The position numbers were made by a program, and so were the translations under genes. From Anaerolineae bacterium (GTDB taxonomy: Bacteria > Chloroflexota > Anaerolineae > Aggregatilineales > Phototrophicaceae), in the NCBI GenBank assembly GCA_022843745.1, contig JALHNB010000007.1, forward strand, positions 1 through 64,000: a DNA stretch of 64,000 nucleotides, given 5' to 3'. Below the pieces are notes generated by a model, which was not told where the DNA came from, did no database searches, and worked only from the letters and a program-made list of their open reading frames with translations. Of this stretch, positions 17,645 through 26,988 are shown in pieces (the first letter of the stretch is position 1; each line of letters opens with the position of its first letter).

Positions 17645-18093
17645 CTATTGGGCAGTCCTTCTTCGTCGTGATGACGCAGTGTTGCTTCATCCTTTGAAAA
17701 CCGCCGGATGAACGCCAGCACAATCCAGATGATAACCGTTGCGGACAGCGCCAGAAACCACGCACCTGTGCCGACAGCCATACCCATCGCTGCCGTGACC
17801 CAGATACTCGCTGCTGTGGTCAGGTCACGAACATTTTTCTTGTGCTGAATAATGGTTCCTGCGCCGAGAAAGCCTATACCGACGACAATCTGTGCCGCAA
17901 CACGGCCTGAATCAGAGCCGGGGAAGGCATGGATCGAGAGCAGCGTGAACAGACACGCGCCGATCCCGACCAGCATATGGGTTCGCAGCCCCGCAGGGCG
18001 ATTGCGGCGCTCCCGATCCATGCCGATAATCATGCTCAATAAAGCCGCCAGAATCAGGAAAAAGACGGCTTCCGCTTGTAGAGACAGCGACAT
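17626..18093 (-). CDS. MgtC/SapB-family membrane protein
   Basis: A 155-residue membrane protein with four predicted helices. The conserved core RVAAQIVVGIGFLGAGTIIQ (about 64-83) and LTTAASIWVTAAMGMAVG (about 91-108) are diagnostic of MgtC/SapB, which is linked to magnesium limitation and ATP synthase control in pathogens. The C-terminus is a short charged tail. It lies 44 bases after the end of the split dynamin-like gene on the same strand and may share its transcript. Confidence 0.9.
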   Translation of the reverse strand: MSLSLQAEAVFFLILAALLSMIIGMDRERRNRPAGLRTHMLVGIGACLFTLLSIHAFPGSDSGRVAAQIVVGIGFLGAGTIIQHKKNVRDLTTAASIWVTAAMGMAVGTGAWFLALSATVIIWIVLAFIRRFSKDEATLRHHDEEGLPNSHEESL

Positions 18094-18136
18094 GTTGACC
18101 TCAACTTTTGGTGGTCAGATCGTCACTATTGACGGG

Positions 18137-18691
18137 TCACTGACTTTCTTCAATTCCCTTTCGCAGCGTCGTGATCTGCTCCTGATGCTGGCGGAAGGTG
18201 TTTTGCTGGGCGGTATAACGCTGCGCGAGAACATCCAGACGGCTAAAAATTGGTGTCAGCACTTGTTTGCCATATTGCGTCAGGCGGTTGCGTTCTTTTT
18301 GCGTCAGGTCATTGAGCGCGGTGTGATAGCTTTTTTCCACCTGGTCGATGCGCTCGTTAAAGTCGCGCTTGGTATCCGATACGATGCGATTGTAGTAACG
18401 TAGGGCAGCAATACCTCCACCAATTGCCAGCGGTGCGCCGATCACAAATGCCAGCGTTGCCGTTGCATAGATCACGCCCGCGCCAATGACACCGCCAGGT
18501 GCGGCAATCGCCAGAATCGTCAGGACAAGGCCGCCGAAAGCTGCCGCTGCCCAGGTCGTGAAATTGTTCATGTTGCCCTGGAAATTTTCCTGAATCTCGT
18601 TCACGACTTTGCCAGTCGAATAAGATTTGAGTTCCGATTCGGCAATACGAATCGCCTCTTGCAGGCTTTCGCGCTGTTCGGCATAAACGCC
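18137..18691 (-). pseudogene. Membrane/C-terminal part of a dynamin-like protein, separated by an in-frame amber codon
   Basis: Directly after the TAG at 18692-18694 the same frame stays open for 184 codons. It begins GVYAEQRESLQEAIRIAESE and continues through two membrane segments (AAFGGLVLTILAIAAPGG and ATLAFVIGAPLAIGGG) and a coiled C-terminal helix ending GIEESQ. This is the membrane-insertion and stalk region expected downstream of a bacterial dynamin GTPase domain; the 625-residue neighbour has the same layout uninterrupted. The first usable internal start in frame is GTG at 18604, without a good ribosome site. It could be a lost C-terminus, a separately translated subunit, or the tail made by readthrough. 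Confidence 0.75.
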
Positions 18692-19915
18692 CTAATCCAG
18701 TCCGCTTAACTCCTGTTCCAGCAAATCGCGCAGTTGGTTCAGACGCTCAATAATGCCGCGCCAATACAAACGACTCTGGTCGATCACGGCGTTGATATAG
18801 CCGCCCGTCGCCTCGTTAATATCGCGCATGGCTCGCCCGATCACGACCTCCTGAAACTGGCTTTGCAGGGCTTCGCGCGAAGGCATCCGCCCGATTTTGC
18901 GCGGCGAAAGATTCGAGTCGATGAAGGTGATTCCGCGCTGGCGCATCCCCTCGAAAACCGCGTCGATTTCCGCACGCGCACCTGCAAGCTGTGAATCGAG
19001 GCCGCCTGCTTGCTTTTCGAGTTCCTGCTGTACCTCGCGCACTTTCGCTGTGTCCGCGCTTACCAGATCGGCCTTGCCCTGGATACCATCCTGGTAGCGC
19101 TTGACAACGTTTTCAGCCATATCTAGCTGCGCCAGTAATTTTTGTTTAGCGGGTGGCGCTTCGCTAAAGACTCCGCGCAGGTGCGCCCGTATCGCTTCGA
19201 TATTGCCGGAGTCAGGCTGACCGTTGCGTGCTGCGGTGAGCGCTTCCCGCGCAGATACCATAAAAATCAGTGGGCGTAGATCGAGCATTTCTTCCGCTTG
19301 TCGCTCGATAAAACGCCGGACTTCCTGCTGTTCCTTTGGCTGCAACAGATCAATCTGATTCACCACCAGGATGATCTTTTTGCCGTAATTTTTCGCCAGT
19401 TCCAGATAAAGCCGTTCGGTTTCCCCAAAGGCGCGTTTGGCCGAAATGAGGAAAATGACGAGATCGCTGCGGTGCAAAAATGCCTTTGCGACGGACTCAT
19501 GTTTCTGGAAGACCGAGCCTGTACCTGGGGTATCGACCATCGCCACACCGGGTGCGCCTGTATTCGGATGCGTCCATTCGCGGATTCCGTCTTCGCGCAT
19601 GGTCGGCTTGCGGCTGATCGTATCGCCGTAACGGATCAATTCAATCGCCTCAGTCGTCGGTGTCACGCCCACTGGCAGCAGTTCGTCACCCAATATCGCG
19701 TTGACGAACGAGGATTTCCCAGCATTAAATTCGCCGATGACCGCCACCAGGAAAAAAAGATCGCGTAAGTCATAGGTGACATCCTGCAAGCGCTTGCGAT
19801 CTTCCTGGGTAGTATCGCCCATTTCCGCCAGCGTGGCGGCGATGTCCCCCAGAAGTCGAATTTCGGATTCACGTAAGGCCGCTAACGGCCCGTCCAATGT
19901 CAATGTTGTGTTCAA
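18692..19915 (-). CDS. Dynamin-family GTPase, truncated by in-frame TAG before its membrane domain
   Basis: A 407-residue GTPase. The P-loop GEFNAGKSS is at 61-69, switch/G3 is VDTPGTGSV and G4 is NQIDLL, followed by a long helical region (about 230-400) as in bacterial dynamin-like proteins. The stop is TAG at 18692-18694, immediately after SGLD, and the frame continues open to 18137. Without the amber codon the protein would be 592 residues, close to its 625-residue neighbour. The start is TTG at 19915, nine bases after that neighbour's stop, so both are likely translated from one mRNA. As encoded it lacks the membrane-binding segment. Confidence 0.85.
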   Translation of the reverse strand: MNTTLTLDGPLAALRESEIRLLGDIAATLAEMGDTTQEDRKRLQDVTYDLRDLFFLVAVIGEFNAGKSSFVNAILGDELLPVGVTPTTEAIELIRYGDTISRKPTMREDGIREWTHPNTGAPGVAMVDTPGTGSVFQKHESVAKAFLHRSDLVIFLISAKRAFGETERLYLELAKNYGKKIILVVNQIDLLQPKEQQEVRRFIERQAEEMLDLRPLIFMVSAREALTAARNGQPDSGNIEAIRAHLRGVFSEAPPAKQKLLAQLDMAENVVKRYQDGIQGKADLVSADTAKVREVQQELEKQAGGLDSQLAGARAEIDAVFEGMRQRGITFIDSNLSPRKIGRMPSREALQSQFQEVVIGRAMRDINEATGGYINAVIDQSRLYWRGIIERLNQLRDLLEQELSGLD

Positions 19916-19924
19916 TTTAGCCTC

Positions 19925-21802
19925 TTAGCCTCTCAATCCAGACAACAGCCCTTTTTTACCCAAAGCTGCCAGCGCCGCTTCGATACCGACCATTTCCTGC
20001 TCGGCGGCCTGTAGTTGGTTCATTTGATCCGTTTGTGTTTGCGTTTGCGCTTCGATCAGGCGGGTGAGGGGGGCAATCGAGTCGCGCCGCAGTTCTGTTC
20101 CATAGGTCACTTGTTTGTCCGCTGCTTTGGTCAGCGCTTCAATATAGCGGGCTTGCAGCGCCAGCATTCGGTTGGTATAGGTCGTTTCCATTATGCGCCC
20201 GCGTATGGGTATCATGACCAGTCCCAGCAGACCTAAACCGATCAGCAAAATCAGAAGAATAAATGGAAGCTGTGGCTGACTTTGAGCGACTTGCCCCCAG
20301 ATATTGAGTAAAGCAATCCCAAAAACGATCAGCAAAATCTCGTAAACCGCCAGATAGAGCATCGTGTTTTTGACGGCCTGATCGAGTTTTTCGACCTCAA
20401 CGACCTGCGCCTCATTTTCAATCACTTCCAGATCAGCACTCACTTTTTGCAGCGGTGTCCGGTCATATTGCAGCGGCGCTTGAATATTGCCGATGACTTT
20501 CTGGCGAATAGAAGATGGGAGCGCACCGACTTCTTTGTGGGCATATTTTACAAGATCGTCAATATCCTGAATATCCTTGCCTTCCAGTCGTGGCGCGAGC
20601 TTATTGACGATTGTCGGCAGTTCATGGATAGGCTCGAAAGCTTTGCGTTTATCAAACGCGGTGTGAATGTAGGACACGTTACCCTGTGTCCGCCGCAGCA
20701 AGCCCGACAGCCCGATAAGCTCGACTACGCCGCGCGTAAACAAGCCGATTCCCTGCGAGAAGCGAAACACATCGCGAATCGCCTCGCTGCCGTTCATCGC
20801 CGCCGCGCCGAATTTCGCGCTCACCTCGGCGCTGGTATCGCGGATGATTTTTTCCTGTTCGCGTTTTTGCGCGGCAAGCTGCTGCTCGATATTGCTGGAA
20901 ATATTCTGATAATGATCGAGCGCGGATTGGTTCGTGCGGACTGCTACCAGCGCCGCCTGACTCACGTTTTGCGTGATTTGCAGCGGTGTCCGCAGCTTTT
21001 GTCGCAGGCGGTCAACATCGCCAAGCTGCTCGTCAATATATGCTTCAATTTTATTCAGGCCGCTGGCTTGCCATAGTTCCTGGTTGAGCGTACCGCCTTC
21101 AGATGCCGCTAAAGCCTGTCTCGCTGAAATCATCCAGATTTCCGGCTCGAATCCCAGTTTCGCTTTGCTCTGGTCGAGGACATATTCGCGCACGGAGTTA
21201 GCTTCTTCCGGCGTGAGCAAATCGACCTGATTGATGACCAGGATCACTTTTTTGCCGTACTCTTTCAATGTTTGCAGATATTCCATATTACGTGCAGTCA
21301 TGGCCTGTGTTGCCAGCATCACCAGCAGCACGACATCGCTGCGATGCAAAAATTTGCGTGTTGTGTCTTCATGTTTCTGGAAGACTGATTCCAGACCGGG
21401 CGTATCGACAAAGCTGACTTTTTTAAGCAGTGGCGAGGGGTAAAAAACCGCATCCACGTCACCGCCGGACGATAAACGCTGCGATTCTTCGCCCCAGCGC
21501 AGAATGCTGATTCGATCTGTCGTCGGCACAACGCCCACGTGCAGCAAATCCTGCTTGCCGAGCAGTGCGTTGATAATGCTCGATTTGCCGGAGCTAAACG
21601 GCCCCACGAACACCATCAGATAGGGGTGATCGGCGTGGAAGAGGGCATCGCGCACCTGCGCCACGCGATCTTCGGGCAGGTTATCGACCTTTGGCAGCAC
21701 TTCCAGTAAATTGGTAATTAATTCGTACTCGCGACGGCGAATTGCTTCATAATCCGTCGCCAGTTTTGTTTCCAGGTTCTCAGCGACCAATACGTTACCC
21801 AT
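19925..21802 (-). CDS. Dynamin-family GTPase with membrane segments
   Basis: A 625-residue bacterial dynamin-like protein. The P-loop GPFSSGKSS is at 67-75, with VDTPGLESV (G3) and NQVDLL (G4). A helical neck follows, then two adjacent transmembrane segments near 480-535 (YLAVYEILLIVFGIALLNIW and LPFILLILLIGLGLLGLVMI), and a C-terminal coiled segment rich in Gln (TQTQTDQMNQLQAAEQEM). Such proteins tubulate or fuse membranes, and tandem pairs are common. Here it is the first gene of a pair whose partner is split by a stop codon. Roles in membrane stress or phage tolerance are known for some homologues; none is proven here. Confidence 0.9.
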   Translation of the reverse strand: MGNVLVAENLETKLATDYEAIRRREYELITNLLEVLPKVDNLPEDRVAQVRDALFHADHPYLMVFVGPFSSGKSSIINALLGKQDLLHVGVVPTTDRISILRWGEESQRLSSGGDVDAVFYPSPLLKKVSFVDTPGLESVFQKHEDTTRKFLHRSDVVLLVMLATQAMTARNMEYLQTLKEYGKKVILVINQVDLLTPEEANSVREYVLDQSKAKLGFEPEIWMISARQALAASEGGTLNQELWQASGLNKIEAYIDEQLGDVDRLRQKLRTPLQITQNVSQAALVAVRTNQSALDHYQNISSNIEQQLAAQKREQEKIIRDTSAEVSAKFGAAAMNGSEAIRDVFRFSQGIGLFTRGVVELIGLSGLLRRTQGNVSYIHTAFDKRKAFEPIHELPTIVNKLAPRLEGKDIQDIDDLVKYAHKEVGALPSSIRQKVIGNIQAPLQYDRTPLQKVSADLEVIENEAQVVEVEKLDQAVKNTMLYLAVYEILLIVFGIALLNIWGQVAQSQPQLPFILLILLIGLGLLGLVMIPIRGRIMETTYTNRMLALQARYIEALTKAADKQVTYGTELRRDSIAPLTRLIEAQTQTQTDQMNQLQAAEQEMVGIEAALAALGKKGLLSGLRG

Positions 21803-21961
21803 CCTTCATGCTTATGAGTTTGGAGCTACAAACTCGCAGATTACAACGACAATCTATGAGCTTGGAGTTACTATTATAGTGTATTCCCTCCTGGCTTTTT
21901 GCTAAAGTCCCAAACCGAACTAAAATTGCTGCCAAATAGTGAGTACAAATGGGGAAACTGA

Positions 21962-23986
21962 ATGACTGATCCTATTCAGTTCGCTTTGAATCAGAAACAG
22001 CGTGAACTTCAATTGGTGCTGGCTTTGGACGGTGTGCGCGATTCGTTTGATGACGATGAAGACCCGATGAACATGTTTACCGCCATCGCCGAATTATTGA
22101 AAACGTGGTTTCAGGCGCAGGCTTGCGGCATCATGATCCTGACCGAAGATGGCGACGATATAGAGGCTGTCGGTGGCGCAGGTATGTTCTATGAGACGAC
22201 AGTGGAGCTTTGCCGCCGTGCGACCCAATTTGATGAGTGGAGTGTTTTAACCGATTGGCGCTGGACAAACGTCATCGGGATACAGATTAATCTCAAAAAT
22301 CGACTGCTTGGTGGTGTGGTGTTAGCGCGTAACGCCCCTTCGTTTGACCAGGCCGAACTCTCGCTGCTGAAGGCGGCGGAAAGCCAGATTGACTCGTCTG
22401 TGCTTCAGGCACGCACGGTCTGGAAATTTATGCAGCGCAATCGTCAACTCGAAGCGATCTATGAAATTGACCGTTTGCGGGATTTCACTGCCAGCGAAAA
22501 TGACCTCATCAGCGGCTTTACGGCGATTCTATTAGAGCGCTTCAGTGCCGAACTGTGCATGATTATTTTGAGCCATGTGGACAGCGGTGAGATGATCCTG
22601 CGTGGCGTTGTCGATAAACGTGATTTTCCGGCTGTGATGTTAGAGACGATTCAAAAGTCGTCCAATATTCTCGAAAGCGCTCAGATTATCCCGACTCCAG
22701 CGGGCATGGCAGATTTTAATCTGCTAGGCGCACCGTTGATTGTGTCGGGGGCGCGGTTGGGTGCGGTGGTGGTGGGGCGCAAAAATCGCTTTCTACCGAG
22801 TGAACGCCAACTTCTAGCTGCGATGACGACACAGATGGATTCGGCGATTGCTTTCAGCCGCGTAAGCCAGCAGTTGCAAAGTCGCAACCGGGAATTGGAG
22901 ACGATTTATCGCCTCGACCGCATCCGTGACGAGGAGCAGGATTTTGATAAGATGCTCCAGCAAGCCCTGCTGGAATTGTGCAAGATCGTCATCAGCGAAG
23001 CGGGCTATATCATGCTCTATGATGACCAGGGACGGCAGCTTGAACTCCGATCCGCAACGGTTGAGGGATTGCTGACAACGCCGGACTATTACGAGGTGAT
23101 TCAACGGTTTTCGCGCATGGCATTAGAAAACAGCAAGCTGGTTTATGAGAATAAGCTCGATGGGCCAGTACGCTCGATTATCGCTGTTCCGTTGATTTTG
23201 AATGATCGCATCATCGGTGTTTTCGGCGCGGTGAACAGCGGCAGTTCGCGCGGCTTTAGTGCCGATGATCGCCAAATTTTGAGCGCGATTACCAGTCAGG
23301 TCGATACCGCCATTTTCGAGCGTCTGGAACACCGCCGGATGCGCAATGTTTTGAGTCGCTCGGTTGATCCTAAAGTGTTGGAGCAATTGCTCACCCGTGC
23401 CGATTCCAGCTTGCTTTCGGGTGAAAGGGTCGTGTTGACCGTGCTTTTTGCCGACCTGCGCGGCTCAACCGAGTGGGCAGAGCGAACTGTTCCTGAACAA
23501 TTGGTCGAAGTGTTAAACAATTTTCTGGGGCGGATGACCGATATTATCTTCAAACATGGCGGCACACTCGACAAATTTGTTGGCGATGAGGTCATTGGTT
23601 TATTCGGCTCACCTCTGTTTATGGAAGATCATGCGGCCCGTGCTGCCCACGCCGCGCTGGAAATGCAGGTTGCCCAGGAAGCGCTGCGCCAGGAATTGGC
23701 TGCGAAAGGCCGCGAACTTCCGCCGATGGGAGTTGGGCTAAGTTCGGGTGAGGTCATCGCTGGGGAATTTGGCCCACCGATTCGCACCGCCTTTACCGCG
23801 ATGGGGCGCATCGTTAACCTCGGTTCGCGCCTGTGTGGTGCAGCCGAAGCTGGGCAAATTGTCATCAGTCAGGCAACCTATGACCTGATTCAATCGAACT
23901 GCGCCGCCAATCTGCTCGATACTCCCATTCTTAAAGGTATACGCAATCCACAACCAGTCTATGAACTGGTTTCAATGAAAGATTAA
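21962..23986 (+). CDS. Adenylate/guanylate cyclase with N-terminal GAF domains
   Basis: A 674-residue cytoplasmic class III nucleotide cyclase. Three GAF-like sensor regions (about 25-150, 165-300, 320-455) are separated by repeated helices of similar wording (RQLEAIYEIDRLRDF, RELETIYRLDRIRDE). The catalytic domain covers about 480-670. The metal-binding Asp residues are Asp498 in FADLRGST and Asp542 in VGDEVIGLFG. No membrane segment is present. The product nucleotide, cAMP or cGMP, is not certain from the motifs alone. It diverges from the dynamin pair and precedes lysA by eight bases. Confidence 0.9.
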   Translation: MTDPIQFALNQKQRELQLVLALDGVRDSFDDDEDPMNMFTAIAELLKTWFQAQACGIMILTEDGDDIEAVGGAGMFYETTVELCRRATQFDEWSVLTDWRWTNVIGIQINLKNRLLGGVVLARNAPSFDQAELSLLKAAESQIDSSVLQARTVWKFMQRNRQLEAIYEIDRLRDFTASENDLISGFTAILLERFSAELCMIILSHVDSGEMILRGVVDKRDFPAVMLETIQKSSNILESAQIIPTPAGMADFNLLGAPLIVSGARLGAVVVGRKNRFLPSERQLLAAMTTQMDSAIAFSRVSQQLQSRNRELETIYRLDRIRDEEQDFDKMLQQALLELCKIVISEAGYIMLYDDQGRQLELRSATVEGLLTTPDYYEVIQRFSRMALENSKLVYENKLDGPVRSIIAVPLILNDRIIGVFGAVNSGSSRGFSADDRQILSAITSQVDTAIFERLEHRRMRNVLSRSVDPKVLEQLLTRADSSLLSGERVVLTVLFADLRGSTEWAERTVPEQLVEVLNNFLGRMTDIIFKHGGTLDKFVGDEVIGLFGSPLFMEDHAARAAHAALEMQVAQEALRQELAAKGRELPPMGVGLSSGEVIAGEFGPPIRTAFTAMGRIVNLGSRLCGAAEAGQIVISQATYDLIQSNCAANLLDTPILKGIRNPQPVYELVSMKD

Positions 23987-23994
23987 ATCAAAAC

Positions 23995-25260
23995 ATGCTG
24001 AATGACTCGATACAATATCATAATGGTGCGCTGTTTTGTGACTCTGTTGCCGTCACCGAGATTATCGCGCAGGTCGGCACGCCCGTTTACATCTACAGCC
24101 TGAAACGCGCGCTGCATAATCTGGAGCAAATCCGAGCCGCTTTTCACGAACTTAACCCCCATATTCATTACAGTTCTAAAGCGAACTCCAACCTTGCCAT
24201 TCTCAAATCACTGATTCAGTCAGGCGCGGGCATTGATGCCGTGAGCGCGGGTGAGATTCATCGGGCGCTTCTGGCGGGTGTCAGCGCTGAAAATATCGTT
24301 TTCGCGGGCGTTGGTAAGACCCCGAATGAGATTGCTTATGCGCTGGAGCAAAAAGTTGGCTGGTTTAACGTCGAAAATATCGCCGAATGCCAGTACATCA
24401 ACGATGCGATCACGGCAGGGAAACATGCTCCGGCACAAATCGCGCTCCGCTTTAACCCGGAAGTTACCGCCAATACGCATCCTTACATCTCTACTGGACA
24501 TGGCGGCGCGAAATTTGGCCTCACAGCCGAGGCGATTCGCTATTTGCTGGCACAGCAGGCCGATTATCCGAACCTGAAATTTACGGGAATCCATCTGCAC
24601 ATCGGCAGTCAGCTTCATGACACCGATGCGACCCGTCAGGCCGTTCAAGCCGCACTCGAACTTATCGCGCCATATCCCGAAATTCGCACGGTCAATATTG
24701 GCGGTGGCCTACCCGTCGCTTATAAACCGGATGAACAAATTCCGTCATTCGAATCGTTTGCAGAAACATTAACGCCGCTTCTCAAGGGATATACCGTGCT
24801 GCTGGAGCCGGGGCGTTCGATTATTGCCGACGCGGGCATGTTGGTTGGTACGGTGTTATATGTTAAGCGTCAGGCCGGGCAAATCTTTTATATTGCTGAT
24901 GTCAGTATGGCAGAACTCATTCGCACACCGCTGTACAACGCGCATCATGAAATTGTGCCAGTCGTGCTGCCAGAGTCACTGCCCACCATTCCGCAAGGGG
25001 AGGGCAATTTCCTCGTAAATGTGGTTGGGCCAGTATGCGAGTCTTCCGATGTCTTGGGGCGTTCTGTGCCGCTGCCGGAGATGTCACCCGGTGCGCCGTT
25101 AGCGATTCTCACCGCCGGGGCGTATGGCATGGTGATGGCAAGTAATTATAACCAGCGTCCGCGTCCGCCGGAGGTTGTCGTCAGCGAAGATGGTCAAAGC
25201 TGGGACATCGCTCGCCGCCGCGAAACCTGGGACGATATGCTGTCCGCTGAAAACCTGTAA
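23995..25260 (+). CDS. lysA: Diaminopimelate decarboxylase
   Basis: A 421-residue PLP enzyme converting meso-diaminopimelate to lysine. The cofactor lysine is Lys62 in HYSSKANSN. HLHIGSQ, the phosphate-binding NIGGGLPV loop, EPGRSIIADAG, and the second-subunit motif GPVCESSDVLG with the late GAYGMVMASNYN are all present. Length is standard. It follows the cyclase gene after eight bases, though no functional link is evident. It meets the HTH gene tail-to-tail. Confidence 0.95.
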   Translation: MLNDSIQYHNGALFCDSVAVTEIIAQVGTPVYIYSLKRALHNLEQIRAAFHELNPHIHYSSKANSNLAILKSLIQSGAGIDAVSAGEIHRALLAGVSAENIVFAGVGKTPNEIAYALEQKVGWFNVENIAECQYINDAITAGKHAPAQIALRFNPEVTANTHPYISTGHGGAKFGLTAEAIRYLLAQQADYPNLKFTGIHLHIGSQLHDTDATRQAVQAALELIAPYPEIRTVNIGGGLPVAYKPDEQIPSFESFAETLTPLLKGYTVLLEPGRSIIADAGMLVGTVLYVKRQAGQIFYIADVSMAELIRTPLYNAHHEIVPVVLPESLPTIPQGEGNFLVNVVGPVCESSDVLGRSVPLPEMSPGAPLAILTAGAYGMVMASNYNQRPRPPEVVVSEDGQSWDIARRRETWDDMLSAENL

Positions 25261-25262
25261 GC

Positions 25263-25934
25263 CTAAAACAGCCATTCAGGGTTATCGAGGCCTGTATATT
25301 CCTGAATGGCCCCGTAAACATGCTGGGTAAGTTCAGTTCTATAAACACCGATACCGCAGACACCATTTTCGAGCTTGTTGATACGTATTTCGCTGCCTTT
25401 TTTCACTTGGGTCTTTTTGAGGCAGGATTGTGGCAACCCCAAGAGATTAAGCCAATACTGCTCGATGCGCTGCATTTTGACTGGATCGCTGCTATGACAG
25501 TGGATATGAACTGCCATTGTAGCGTCATCGACTCTTAGCTCTTCTCGCAAAAAGCGCATAAAAAATAACATCATATTGGGATCAGAATTCACAAAATAAA
25601 GTTTATTGCGGTGTTTCGCGCCTTCTGCCCAGTACAACATACACCCTGCTAAATGCAATGGACGATTTTCGCGAGCTACTACCCGACCTTCTTCCTGAAA
25701 AGAAAGTCGCATTTTTCTTGCATTGTCTCGGTTTGAATTTGCACCGGAATTCTGCGCACCATAAAGTCTTTGATTTGCTTTTAAAGTTTTAACTTGCTCG
25801 TCAGTGAGCAAAATATCACGTACCCAAATACTAACTGTACTTGTAGAGATATTTAACATTTTGGCAATATCCCTAACGGATGTACCATTATGTCGCAAAG
25901 TACGTGCTTGATCTCTCATTACCTTCTTACTCAT
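25263..25934 (-). CDS. HTH protein with LAGLIDADG-like core
   Basis: A 223-residue protein. The N-terminus is a helix-turn-helix (about 18-40; SVRDIAKMLNISTSTVSIWV) of the resolvase/transposase kind. The remainder resembles the homing-endonuclease-like fold seen in WhiA-type proteins: AGCMLYWAEGAKHRNKLYF (about 96-114), NSDPNMMLFFMRFLREEL and HIHCHSSD. The acidic residue in YWAEG fits the first LAGLIDADG-like helix. Its codon use looks more AT-rich than its neighbours, which may mean horizontal arrival. It sits beside two tRNA genes and could be a mobile or regulatory element. Confidence 0.65.
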   Translation of the reverse strand: MSKKVMRDQARTLRHNGTSVRDIAKMLNISTSTVSIWVRDILLTDEQVKTLKANQRLYGAQNSGANSNRDNARKMRLSFQEEGRVVARENRPLHLAGCMLYWAEGAKHRNKLYFVNSDPNMMLFFMRFLREELRVDDATMAVHIHCHSSDPVKMQRIEQYWLNLLGLPQSCLKKTQVKKGSEIRINKLENGVCGIGVYRTELTQHVYGAIQEYTGLDNPEWLF

Positions 25935-26000
25935 ATAGAACCTCCGTTTATTTCATACATAATATAATAACGCAGGTTCGTTTTCAAGATATCAAGAATC

Positions 26001-26020
26001 AAAAAACCCCTATACGGGGT
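26001..26020 (-). terminator. Intrinsic terminator of the tRNA operon
   Basis: On the minus strand ACCCC, loop GTATA, GGGGT followed by TTTTT, nine bases past the end of the second tRNA. Confidence 0.85.
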
Positions 26021-26028
26021 AATTGACT

Positions 26029-26102
26029 TGGTGATAGCTGGGCTCGAACCAGCGACCTTACGATTATGAGTCGTACGCTCTAACCAGCTGAGCTATATCA
26101 CC
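26029..26102 (-). tRNA. tRNA with CAT anticodon (Ile2 or elongator Met)
   Basis: A 74-base cloverleaf. The acceptor stem GGTGATA pairs with TATCACC and the discriminator is A. The anticodon stem TACGA/TCGTA encloses loop CTCATAA with anticodon CAT, and the T arm is GCTGG/CCAGC. No CCA is encoded. The anticodon and T arms resemble the tRNA-Ile whose C34 is changed to lysidine (compare the bacterial Ile2 consensus), but elongator tRNA-Met cannot be excluded by eye. It is transcribed together with the upstream initiator tRNA. Confidence 0.9.
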
Positions 26103-26124
26103 CTACACTGGTATTGATTTGTGA

Positions 26125-26196
<72 letters not shown>

Positions 26197-26207
26197 ATAT
26201 GTTGAGT

Positions 26208-26236
26208 ATCGTATCATCCGTCATATCACGTGTCAA
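26208..26236 (-). promoter_or_regulatory. Promoter of the two-tRNA operon
   Basis: On the minus strand there is consensus TTGACA (26231-26236), a 17-bp spacer and TACGAT (26208-26213). This places initiation about five bases before the mature 5' end of tRNA-fMet. The remaining space to 26393 shows no further recognised element. Confidence 0.8.
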
Positions 26237-26393
26237 TGGTTAGATCATGAAACTGATATAAGATTCAAAAAACCGATTGCCGAAATTTGAAAGTGCGCAA
26301 AATCAAAACCTGCCTAAAATGTCATTATTTACGTAATTTTTACATGTTTGGAGTATCATGCTCAAATGATTAGGCACGAGAAGGATATGTAAC

Positions 26394-26924
26394 TTGGGTG
26401 ATTTTCTGCTGAATGTCGTTTTGAGCAATGTGGTGATCTTCATTATTATGGGCATTGTGCTGGTGATGCTCACCAACTGGGCGCTCAGGCTGCGAGAGAT
26501 TCCAGGCTATATCCTTGGCTGGTTGATCGGTATTTTCGTTATTATTCTGTTGAGTGTCATGTCACCGAGCGCTGAGGCGGTAATTACTGATCCGATGGTG
26601 AGCGCACCGGTGGAACTGACTTTTCTTGGACTCATTATCCCGTCATTTATTGGCCTGGTATTAGGCGTAAGTGTGCTGTCGCTGGTTCGATTTGGCAATA
26701 ATACGCCGTCACGTGTTGGACGTGCTATGACTATCGCTGTGCTGCTGACGATCACCCTGGTCTCAGCTTATCTGTTGCTGCAATCAGCGCTGGCAGGTCG
26801 GCTTTCAATTGCGATTTTCCTGCTAACCTTTGGCATTGGCGCATTGATACACTACATTGTCCGGCGCGGAACTGTCGATGCGTCCAGTTTGAGAACGCGA
26901 CTGCCGTTTCGGAACGATCTGTAA
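26394..26924 (+). CDS. Small integral membrane protein with five helices, unknown function
   Basis: A 176-residue protein that is almost entirely membrane-spanning, with five hydrophobic helices (about 5-30, 36-60, 68-98, 106-130, 137-160) and a short basic end. No family was recognised. The start is TTG at 26394 with GAAGGA ten bases upstream. It lies 64 bases before the TIR-pYEATS gene on the same strand. That position suggests, but does not prove, a membrane partner for the TIR protein. Confidence 0.65.
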   Translation: MGDFLLNVVLSNVVIFIIMGIVLVMLTNWALRLREIPGYILGWLIGIFVIILLSVMSPSAEAVITDPMVSAPVELTFLGLIIPSFIGLVLGVSVLSLVRFGNNTPSRVGRAMTIAVLLTITLVSAYLLLQSALAGRLSIAIFLLTFGIGALIHYIVRRGTVDASSLRTRLPFRNDL

Positions 26925-26988
26925 TTGATAAAAATTCCCCAACAGGTGTATGCTTATCCCACACACCTTCATTCTTTTGAATCGAATC

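Noticed and set aside
18692-18694. Amber codon read as pyrrolysine
   Set aside because: No pyl genes are visible, and dynamin-like proteins are not known to carry pyrrolysine; a nonsense change or ordinary readthrough is simpler.
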